Of a DNA stretch of 12,367 bases, positions 1-5,646 are shown piece after piece. The translations under genes and the position numbers were made by a program. Under the pieces are notes generated by a model. It was not told the origin of the DNA. It saw only the letters and a list, made by a program, of their open reading frames with translations, and searched no databases. The stretch's first letter is position 1, and each line of letters opens with the position of its first letter. The stretch spans positions 1-12,367 of the forward strand of contig JAIRJQ010000132.1 in NCBI GenBank assembly GCA_031260545.1. Reading direction: 5' to 3'. The stretch is from Methanomassiliicoccaceae archaeon (lineage in GTDB: Archaea; Thermoplasmatota; Thermoplasmata; Methanomassiliicoccales; Methanomethylophilaceae).

Positions 1-488
1 GTCATCCCGAGGCCTAGGTTCTTACGTATCCTTTCCGCTATCTCCGGTCTCTCTTTGTCAAGGTCCCAGTCCGGGGGCATCATCAGCGTTCCGTTGCGGT
101 ATATGATCGTCGTACAGCCGGACGCTCCCACCTTTATGCCCGCATCCCGCTGCTGCATCCCGTTCTCTATTTTCGATGCAACGCCGTATACTTTCACAGC
201 TTGCTGATAGTGTCCGAGAACAGCGTCCCCGACATTCAGGTCCAGCACCCGGACGGGTATCTCGTTCAGAAAACCCGAGCCGGTCTTTGTTATTGTGATT
301 CCTGTTTGTCTCACAGAGATCATCTCCCATTCTTTCAGCGTATCGAGTATGCGGCGCATACTGCCCTCACCTATGCCTACAAGTTCGGAGAGTATCTTGC
401 GCCCCATGCGCTTTCCGCCGGAAAGGAGATATAATGTCCAGTAAACGTTCGTGTCGCCGAACCTGAACATCGGACCGTACTGAGGCAT
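1..488 (-). CDS. Winged-helix protein, DUF4443-like (3' end beyond window)
   Basis: This open frame has no stop and runs off the left edge, giving about 162 residues. The N-terminal part (residues about 10-65) reads as a winged helix: a predicted helix, then GRKILSELVGIGEGSMRRIL as helix-turn-helix, then a short wing (ISVRQTGITITKTG). The second part, with QQRDAGIKVGASGCTTIIYR at about residues 116-135, resembles the archaeal DUF4443 C-terminal domain from memory; I could not search for it. Its function is unknown; DNA binding is inferred from the winged helix. The ATG at 488 lies 16 bases after the metK stop, so the two genes are probably co-transcribed. A TTG at 503 in the same frame, one base after the metK stop and about 10 bases after a GAGG, is an alternative start that would add five residues. 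Confidence 0.72.
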   Translation of the reverse strand, partial: MPQYGPMFRFGDTNVYWTLYLLSGGKRMGRKILSELVGIGEGSMRRILDTLKEWEMISVRQTGITITKTGSGFLNEIPVRVLDLNVGDAVLGHYQQAVKVYGVASKIENGMQQRDAGIKVGASGCTTIIYRNGTLMMPPDWDLDKERPEIAERIRKNLGLGM

Positions 489-504
489 ATCTATTATCTT
501 CAAC

Positions 505-1704
505 TCAGAACGTCCTCACTTTTCCGTTTATTATCATTTCGGACACTTTGTCAACGTTATCAAGCCAATGTTCGACCACGGCCTCCGCGTCGCTTTTCCA
601 CTTCGTTATCTGCTTCTGATCCTTGGACACAAGCTGCACGTTCGCGTTAAGCGGATGCGATACAGGTTTTCCGATCTGCGAAAGAAGTCTTACGCGTATC
701 TCCACATCAGAGGATACATTCTTAGCAACGTCCTCGGCGATCAGCCTTGACATGATGTTGTATATCTTTCCGATGTGCGTTATCGGGTTCTTACCGGATG
801 TCGCTTCCATGCTCATCGGCCTGTACGGCGTTATCAGTCCGTTCGCTCTGTTGCCGCGCCCGACGGAACCGTCGTCGCCCTGTTCCTGCGAAAGGCCGGT
901 GCACGTCAGGTAGAATACCTTTTTCTCGATGTTGTCCCCGGTGTTCACTTCCAGTTTTATCTTAAGGTCGTCGTCCACTATCTTCAGCGCATTATCATAA
1001 ACTTTATCTTTCAGCTGCTGCACCGCGGAAACGTAATGGTCCGCATCATCCACATACTTATCGACCATTGCGCATGCTACCGTCAAAGTAAGGTCCTTGT
1101 CCACCCTTGACGCCATTACCTTTACATCCTGACCGGACTCTTTCAAATCATTCTTCAAACGGCCGTTGATGAATTCCTCCGTTTCCAGTACGACCCTGTC
1201 GGTCAGACTGTACGGTGCGTAACCGACACCGAATGACGTATCATTGGCAAGGAACTTTGATGTTTGATATACACCGCGGAGATCGTCCGATCCCTGGCTC
1301 AGTCTCGCATCAAGTATCGCTTCGGAATCTGTGTCCAAATGAGGGAACGTTCTTCTCAGATAGTCGCGTGCAGCCTTCAGTGCGGTCGGTTTGCACGGAA
1401 GGTCGCGGTCATTAAGGTGCGTCGTGGCGCGCCCCACAAGCATTATGTACACGGGATCAACGATACACCCGCCGCCGAATCTCGGACTGGACTGGCCTGC
1501 CGCGATCTGGGTTTCGTCAGTATTATGATGCAGAACTGTGCCCACTTCCTTTTTGTACATCTTGCACAGCGCTTTGCTCATCTCCTCTGCAAGCGCATCA
1601 GCAACACTGTCCGGATGCCCTATCCCTTTCCGTTCAACGAGTTCAACTTTACCCAACGGCACAGGTATCTCGCTGATGCCCTCAACATAGATATTCTTGG
1701 TCAT
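505..1704 (-). CDS. metK: S-adenosylmethionine synthetase, archaeal type
   Basis: This enzyme makes S-adenosylmethionine from methionine and ATP in the cytoplasm, supplying methyl groups and radical-SAM enzymes. The 399-residue length fits the archaeal MAT family (about 400), which is very divergent from bacterial MetK. Family hallmarks seen are RKGIGHPDSVADALAEE near residues 25-41 (catalytic-type His-Pro-Asp at 30-32), a glycine-rich FGGGCIVDPVYIMLVGRAT, ARLSQGSDDLRGVY, NDTSFGVGYAPYS, and a long GDDGSVGRGNRANG and SMEATSGKNPITHIGKIYN block towards the C-terminus. I chose the ATG at 1704 because AAGGTG lies eight bases upstream; a GTG at 1713 would add three residues but overlaps that ribosome-binding site. 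The DUF4443-like gene follows closely and an HTH-CBS regulator is divergent. Confidence 0.97.
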   Translation of the reverse strand: MTKNIYVEGISEIPVPLGKVELVERKGIGHPDSVADALAEEMSKALCKMYKKEVGTVLHHNTDETQIAAGQSSPRFGGGCIVDPVYIMLVGRATTHLNDRDLPCKPTALKAARDYLRRTFPHLDTDSEAILDARLSQGSDDLRGVYQTSKFLANDTSFGVGYAPYSLTDRVVLETEEFINGRLKNDLKESGQDVKVMASRVDKDLTLTVACAMVDKYVDDADHYVSAVQQLKDKVYDNALKIVDDDLKIKLEVNTGDNIEKKVFYLTCTGLSQEQGDDGSVGRGNRANGLITPYRPMSMEATSGKNPITHIGKIYNIMSRLIAEDVAKNVSSDVEIRVRLLSQIGKPVSHPLNANVQLVSKDQKQITKWKSDAEAVVEHWLDNVDKVSEMIINGKVRTF

Positions 1705-1758
1705 TGTTAACACACCTTCATGATCATTTTAGGAATTATCCGTGTTAGTAATTCGCAA

Positions 1759-1767
1759 TACATAAAA
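1759..1767 (-). promoter_or_regulatory. Candidate TATA box for metK
   Basis: Read on the minus strand this is TTTTATGTA. A start of transcription about 26 bases downstream (near 1737) would leave a leader of about 33 bases containing the AAGGTG ribosome-binding site of metK. A short inverted repeat, GTGTT at 1742-1746 and AACAC at 1766-1770, brackets the box and could be an operator, but five-base arms are weak evidence. Confidence 0.35.
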
Positions 1768-1777
1768 CACACTGACG

Positions 1778-1785
1778 TATATATT
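1778..1785 (+). promoter_or_regulatory. TATA box of the HTH-CBS gene (leaderless start)
   Basis: TATATATT is centred about 27 bases before the ATG at 1808, and no ribosome-binding site precedes that ATG. This is the spacing expected of an archaeal leaderless transcript starting at or next to the start codon. Confidence 0.55.
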
Positions 1786-1807
1786 CTTATATGAATAAAA
1801 AATATAC

Positions 1808-2377
1808 ATGGTCATGAAGTTCCCTCCCGCATCCGATATCCGCAAAGTGAGAAAAGGACTGGATATCACACAATCGCAGCTGGCTGCGGCATCAGGCATA
1901 AGCCAGAGCACGATAGCTAAGATAGAACGCAATACCATATCGGCAAGTTATGCGACAATAGTGAAATTATTCGAAACGCTGGAGGAGATGCAGAATACGA
2001 CCATCCGCAAACTTACTGCGGCTGATGTCGCATCGAAAGGCATCGTTACCGTTCAGTGCACGGACAAGGTGCGCATTGCCTCCGATCTCATGAAAAATAC
2101 AGGCTATTCGCAGCTTCCGGTGCTCAAGGGGGATTCTCCCGTCGGCAGTATATCGGAACGCAGCATATTCGAACTGATGAGGCAGGGAAAGACCATGGAC
2201 GAGCTGGTGGAGATGAGCATCGCCAGGGTAATGGACGAATCCTTTCCCGTTGTAACTGAGAACACGCCGATGACAACGATAACAACAATGATGAGCAACT
2301 GTAACGCAGTGCTCGTTGCAAGAAAAGGGAAGATAGTCGGTGTCATCACGAACGCGGACATGCTGAAGATGATCTAA
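1808..2377 (+). CDS. HTH (XRE-type) regulator with paired CBS domains
   Basis: This 189-residue protein is a predicted transcription regulator with a ligand-sensing module. Residues about 9-57 form a Cro/CI-type helix-turn-helix (RKGLDITQSQLAAASGIS then QSTIAKIERN). Residues about 65-120 and 128-189 are two CBS repeats, the second ending GKIVGVITNADMLKMI. CBS pairs (Bateman modules) bind adenosyl ligands such as AMP, ATP or S-adenosylmethionine. HTH-CBS proteins of this layout are common in archaea but few have known targets. It is divergent from metK across 103 bases, so control of metK or sensing of its product is a reasonable guess, not shown. The start is the first of two nearby ATGs (1808, 1814); spacing from the TATA box favours 1808. 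Confidence 0.93.
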   Translation: MVMKFPPASDIRKVRKGLDITQSQLAAASGISQSTIAKIERNTISASYATIVKLFETLEEMQNTTIRKLTAADVASKGIVTVQCTDKVRIASDLMKNTGYSQLPVLKGDSPVGSISERSIFELMRQGKTMDELVEMSIARVMDESFPVVTENTPMTTITTMMSNCNAVLVARKGKIVGVITNADMLKMI

Positions 2378-2393
2378 TACCGCCGTCATCATT

Positions 2394-3284
2394 CTATTTC
2401 ACGGTGAACAGCATAAGGTCATTTGCTAACACGGTGTTGGGAAAGATCTTGCGGCACTCATTTTCGATCAGGGAGGGATCGTCATATCTGTTGCTCATGT
2501 GCGTCACAAAAAGTATTGATACGCCGGCCTCCTTTGCTACGGACGCCGCATCGGATGCGGTGGAATGCATATGCTCCCCGGCAAGGTCCGCATCCTTCGA
2601 CAGATATGTTGCTTCGTGTATCAGGACCTCGGCACCCTTAGCCATATTCACAACGCTGGCACATCTTATCGTATCTCCGGAATAAATTATGCGGGGGCCT
2701 CTTCTCGAAGGCCCTATGACCTCTTCCGGCCTGATCCCTTTCACGGTCTCTCCGTTCTGTAATTTTGTGAAATCGGGACCGGGCACGATACCTAACGATT
2801 CTGCTTTGGCCTTGTTGAACTCGCCTCTGCGTTCATTCTCTTCCAGCGCGAATCCCAACGACGGAACTTTGTGCTCCGTGCTGAATGCTTTGACGATGAA
2901 CTCTTTGAACACGAACGTATCGCCATCGGACGCATCGATGATGTCCATGTTGTATGCTATATCTCCGCCGCACGCCTTCAGCACGGACCTTACGGAATCG
3001 CTGAATCCTTCAGGTCCCGCCAAGATGATATCATCCTTGCGGCCGGAGAGGCTCATCGTCTGCAAAAGTCCCGGAAGGCCCAGAAAATGGTCGCCGTGCA
3101 GATGCGTTATGAATATCGCCTTTACCTTCATGAATGAAAAAGGAGAGACCATGATCTGCCTCTGCGAGCCTTCGCCGCAATCGAACAATACGACATCCCT
3201 TTTCACCCTGACCGCAACGCACGGCAATGAACGTTCACGGGAAGGGACGCACGCACCGGTGCCTATGAAAAGGACCTCTGCCAT
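2394..3284 (-). CDS. rnz: Ribonuclease Z (tRNA 3' endonuclease)
   Basis: RNase Z cuts the 3' trailer from tRNA precursors so that CCA can be added or exposed. The 296-residue protein is a metallo-beta-lactamase-fold enzyme of the short RNase Z form. The metal ligands are visible: HLHGDH at residues 61-66 (H61, H63, D65, H66), H138 in STEHKVPSLGF, D204 in IIYSGDT and H262 in FVTHMSNRYDD. The GEGSQRQ segment at 38-43 is also typical. The insert between about residues 148 and 196 fits the family. The ATG lies two bases after the stop of the small zinc-finger gene, so the pair forms an operon. It ends with TAG and converges on the HTH-CBS gene with a 16-base gap. Confidence 0.97.
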   Translation of the reverse strand: MAEVLFIGTGACVPSRERSLPCVAVRVKRDVVLFDCGEGSQRQIMVSPFSFMKVKAIFITHLHGDHFLGLPGLLQTMSLSGRKDDIILAGPEGFSDSVRSVLKACGGDIAYNMDIIDASDGDTFVFKEFIVKAFSTEHKVPSLGFALEENERRGEFNKAKAESLGIVPGPDFTKLQNGETVKGIRPEEVIGPSRRGPRIIYSGDTIRCASVVNMAKGAEVLIHEATYLSKDADLAGEHMHSTASDAASVAKEAGVSILFVTHMSNRYDDPSLIENECRKIFPNTVLANDLMLFTVK

Positions 3285-3286
3285 GA

Positions 3287-3493
3287 TCAGTACCCTAACT
3301 GCTCAAGCTTCCTGTCCTTTTTTGTTTCTTTCTTGAACTCACGGTAATGGTCTTTGCAAAGATGTGCCGATCTTGCGCACTCAGGCCTGATGGATAAACT
3401 TGAGGACCTTACCTGTTTCAGACTGACCGATCTTTCCGCTTCCTTCGAACAACCGGAAACGTCGCATGTCTTTGCTCCGCTGTTTTCTGCCAT
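3287..3493 (-). CDS. Small zinc-finger protein, unknown function
   Basis: This gene encodes a 68-residue basic protein. C10-x4-C15 and C46-x2-H49 form a likely zinc site, and the C-terminus (HYREFKKETKKDRKLEQLGY) is a charged helix. I recognise this as the type of short archaeal zinc-finger protein with a lysine-rich tail, but know no function; nucleic-acid binding is an inference. An ATG at 3532 would add 13 residues (81 aa in all). I prefer 3493 because a TATA-like AATATATTATG lies about 25 bases before it, which would put the longer start upstream of transcription, and because the extra residues look unrelated to the zinc domain. It is followed directly by rnz, suggesting a link to tRNA processing. 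Confidence 0.75.
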   Translation of the reverse strand: MAENSGAKTCDVSGCSKEAERSVSLKQVRSSSLSIRPECARSAHLCKDHYREFKKETKKDRKLEQLGY

Positions 3494-3512
3494 ACATTCG
3501 GAATGACAGCGC

Positions 3513-3523
3513 CATAATATATT
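3513..3523 (-). promoter_or_regulatory. TATA box for the zinc-finger/rnz operon
   Basis: On the minus strand this reads AATATATTATG, centred about 25 bases from the ATG at 3493. No ribosome-binding site is present, which fits a leaderless start. This spacing decides the preferred start of the zinc-finger gene. Confidence 0.5.
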
Positions 3524-3557
3524 GGTTCCCATTATTTCCGCAATTCGGAGATAACAC

Positions 3558-3567
3558 TTTTTTATTC
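3558..3567 (+). promoter_or_regulatory. Candidate TATA box for rpe
   Basis: TTTTTTATTC lies about 40 bases before the rpe ATG, predicting a short leader of about 13 bases. No clear ribosome-binding site is seen. A second AT-rich stretch (GTATAT near 3587) is too close to the ATG to serve as the TATA box. Confidence 0.35.
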
Positions 3568-3601
3568 AAAGATTAAATCCAATGACCGTATATCCGAACG
3601 C

Positions 3602-4258
3602 ATGGTAAAGGTCTCCCCATCGATGCTGTCCGCGGATTTTTCGCGTTTGGGTGAAGAATTGAAAAGAATAGAGGACGCCGGCGCGGATTGGGTGCACATT
3701 GACGTCATGGACGGGATGTTCGTTCCGAACATAACTATAGGTCCGTTAGTGGTCAAAGCGTTACGTCCCTTATCCAAAATTCCGTTCGACGTGCACCTGA
3801 TGATCAAGGATCCGATAAGATATATCGAAGATTTCGCAAAAGCAGGAGCGGACATGATAACGGTTCACGCAGAATCCGGAGGGAACACGATGAAGGCCAT
3901 CGAGAAGATAAGGAGTTTCGGAAGATCGCCGGGGATCTCGCTGAATCCGGGAACAAAGTTCTCCAAGGTAAGAAGATACATGGACAAGGTGGACCTGATA
4001 CTTGTGATGACCGTACAGCCCGGATTCGGGGGGCAGGCGTTCAGAGAGGAATGCGTTGCAAAGATATCGGAAGCAAGAAAGTTCATCGATGATAATCATC
4101 TGAACGTTGAGATAGTGATAGACGGCGGCATCAACCGGGAAACAGGAAAAAAGTGTGTTGCTGCCGGAGCCACCGTTCTTGCGGCCGGCAGTTCGCTGTT
4201 CTCGAACGAAAATATGAAAGAAGAGATCATGCTCTGGCGTACTTTTGATAAGACATGA
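3602..4258 (+). CDS. rpe: Ribulose-phosphate 3-epimerase
   Basis: This enzyme interconverts ribulose 5-phosphate and xylulose 5-phosphate in pentose metabolism. The 218-residue length is normal for this TIM-barrel family. Visible residues are S7 in SPSMLSADF, the metal and acid-base site in HIDVMDGMFVPN (H32, D34), H65 in DVHLM, the phosphate loop TVQPGFGGQ at 137-145, D174 in VIDGGIN, and the second phosphate loop AAGSSLF near 195-201. The gene is divergent from the zinc-finger/rnz operon. Many archaea lack this enzyme and make pentoses by other routes, so its presence suggests a non-oxidative pentose phosphate segment in this organism. Confidence 0.96.
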   Translation: MVKVSPSMLSADFSRLGEELKRIEDAGADWVHIDVMDGMFVPNITIGPLVVKALRPLSKIPFDVHLMIKDPIRYIEDFAKAGADMITVHAESGGNTMKAIEKIRSFGRSPGISLNPGTKFSKVRRYMDKVDLILVMTVQPGFGGQAFREECVAKISEARKFIDDNHLNVEIVIDGGINRETGKKCVAAGATVLAAGSSLFSNENMKEEIMLWRTFDKT

Positions 4259-4327
4259 GATAGGATGAAGATATATTCAACGAAGAACTCTCTATCCCGT
4301 GCAATACACCTGTCCGTTCTGATAAAG

Positions 4328-4335
4328 TTTAATAA
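4328..4335 (+). promoter_or_regulatory. Candidate TATA box for the small membrane protein
   Basis: TTTAATAA is centred about 26 bases before the ATG at 4358. It supports the shorter 58-residue start over the ATG at 4265 and suggests that fen can be transcribed separately from rpe. Confidence 0.4.
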
Positions 4336-4357
4336 GTCCGTGCGGATAGGGGGGCAT

Positions 4358-4534
4358 ATGAAATTAGGCCCTGACAGGAGCAAACTTCTGGTTGTTATTC
4401 TGTTGATATCCGTTCTGCTGCTCGCAGTGAGCATAATCACGAGCATCAATCTCTGGATAACCATCGTCATCGGGATCATCGCATTCTTCACGATACTGCT
4501 TATCGTGATCTACGGTTACGAAGACAATGAATGA
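4358..4534 (+). CDS. Small two-helix membrane protein, unknown function
   Basis: This gene encodes 58 residues with two strongly hydrophobic segments at about 10-30 and 32-52 separated by a short SINL turn, a basic N-terminus (KLGPDRSK) and an acidic tail (GYEDNE). The pattern suggests a helical hairpin with both ends on the cytoplasmic side by the positive-inside rule; I do not recognise a family. The longer frame from 4265 has 31 extra residues that look like translated intergenic DNA, whereas the ATG at 4358 has a G-rich run (GGGGGG) just upstream and a TATA-like box at the right distance. The fen gene starts ten bases after its stop, so they may share a transcript, though a functional link is not evident. 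Confidence 0.62.
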   Translation: MKLGPDRSKLLVVILLISVLLLAVSIITSINLWITIVIGIIAFFTILLIVIYGYEDNE

Positions 4535-4543
4535 TGTGATCCA

Positions 4544-5575
4544 ATGGGAGTCAACCTCACCGGCCTGGCAGAGCCGAAGAATCTCGAGATGGCAGACCTT
4601 AAAGGTAAGACGGCAGCGATAGACGCTTATAACACGATATATCAGTTCTTATCGATAATCCGGCAGCCCGACGGCTCCCCGCTGACGGATTCCCAGGGGC
4701 GTGTGACCTCACATCTTTCCGGCATACTTTACAGGACCGCAAATCTTATCGAAGCAGGGATATCGCCGTCCTTTGTTTTTGACGGCGTTCCTCACGATCT
4801 CAAAATGGACACCATAATGGAACGCCGCGCAAAAAGAGAAAAAGCAGAGAAGGAGTGGGAAGATGCCGTTGAAGAAGGCGACATTAAAAAAGCGTTCTCA
4901 AAGGCGCAGCAGACCTCTAAAATGACAAAGGAGATCAAAGAAACATCACGCTCACTGCTCGCATATTTAGGAATGCCTGTAATAGATGCGCCCAGTGACG
5001 GTGAGGCGCAGGCTGCGTACATGTCACGCAAAGGCGATGTCTGGGCGGCCGCTTCGCAGGACTTCGATTCGATATTGTTCGGCGCCCCGGTGCTCGTAAG
5101 GAATATGACGATAACAGGCAGACGCAAGATGCCGGGAAAGGATCAGTACAAGGATGTGAAGATAGAGCTCATCGAATGCGACAGATTCCTTTCCGAACTG
5201 GGCGTCACAAGGGAACAGCTGGTGGATGTGTGCATACTCATGGGCACCGATTTCAATCCGGGGATAAGCGGGATAGGCCCCAAGAAAGGATTGAAACTGA
5301 TCAAGACGCATGGTGACCTTGAAGGAGCAATGGTACATCTCGGCGAAGAGATAGAGAATTATGAGGAGATCAGGAACATTTTCCTGAGAAGCGAATATTC
5401 GGATGATTATGATCTCACTATCGGTAACGTGAACACGGAGAAGATATGCGAGCTGATGTGCGAGCAGCACGATTTCTCAAAGGAACGCGTCCTTTCCGTG
5501 ATCGGAAGAATAGAGAACTCCAGGAAGGCGGAGGACTCCAGGAAGAAACAGCGCTCTCTGTTCGATTCCTGGTAA
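4544..5575 (+). CDS. fen: Flap endonuclease 1
   Basis: FEN-1 removes 5' flaps during Okazaki-fragment maturation and long-patch base excision repair, acting with PCNA. The 343-residue length is normal for archaea. The metal-binding acids line up with the archaeal family: D27 (AIDAYN), D80 (VFDG), D152 and E154 (PSDGEAQ), D173 and D175 (SQDFDS) and D236 (MGTDFNPG). Position 152 is Asp where Glu is usual. The helix-hairpin-helix motif is GISGIGPKKGLKLI at about 240-253. The C-terminus QRSLFDSW is a PCNA-interacting peptide, slightly off the usual archaeal QxTLDxWF. The start is the only ATG giving the conserved MGVNL N-terminus, which positions the N-terminal glycine at the active site. Confidence 0.97.
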   Translation: MGVNLTGLAEPKNLEMADLKGKTAAIDAYNTIYQFLSIIRQPDGSPLTDSQGRVTSHLSGILYRTANLIEAGISPSFVFDGVPHDLKMDTIMERRAKREKAEKEWEDAVEEGDIKKAFSKAQQTSKMTKEIKETSRSLLAYLGMPVIDAPSDGEAQAAYMSRKGDVWAAASQDFDSILFGAPVLVRNMTITGRRKMPGKDQYKDVKIELIECDRFLSELGVTREQLVDVCILMGTDFNPGISGIGPKKGLKLIKTHGDLEGAMVHLGEEIENYEEIRNIFLRSEYSDDYDLTIGNVNTEKICELMCEQHDFSKERVLSVIGRIENSRKAEDSRKKQRSLFDSW

Positions 5576-5580
5576 GGATA

Positions 5581-5588
5581 TTTTATAC
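5581..5588 (+). promoter_or_regulatory. TATA box of ileS
   Basis: TTTTATAC begins five bases after the fen stop. The expected start of transcription, about 26 bases on, falls near 5608-5611, which is the base of the hairpin described next. This gives ileS its own promoter and a leader of about 37-40 bases. Confidence 0.5.
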
Positions 5589-5607
5589 TAAGTCCACATT
5601 GTGCACC

Positions 5608-5634
5608 CTGGCAGGGCAAGATGGCCCCTGCCGG
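5608..5634 (+). promoter_or_regulatory. Leader hairpin abutting the ileS ribosome-binding site
   Basis: CTGGCAGGG at 5608-5616 can pair with CCCTGCCGG at 5626-5634 (nine pairs, one of them U-G) around a nine-base loop. The right arm includes the first bases of GGAGAGG (5633-5639), the ribosome-binding site of ileS, seven bases before the ATG at 5647. A GC-rich stem at the 5' end of the transcript next to the ribosome-binding site could control translation or protect the RNA. No known riboswitch or T-box is recognised. Confidence 0.45.
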
Positions 5635-5646
5635 AGAGGATGAGCG

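Noticed and set aside
201..434. Plus-strand open frame of 77 codons at the left end
   Set aside because: It lies antisense to the winged-helix gene, which has recognisable domain structure and is continuous to the window edge; the plus frame shows no family signature.
4265..4357. Longer start for the small membrane protein
   Set aside because: The extra 31 residues look like translated intergenic DNA, and the TATA-like box at 4328-4335 would lie inside the coding part.
4259..4357. Possible small RNA gene between rpe and the membrane protein
   Set aside because: Two CCGTGC words and weak pairing are present, but no tRNA, box C/D or stable fold could be supported.
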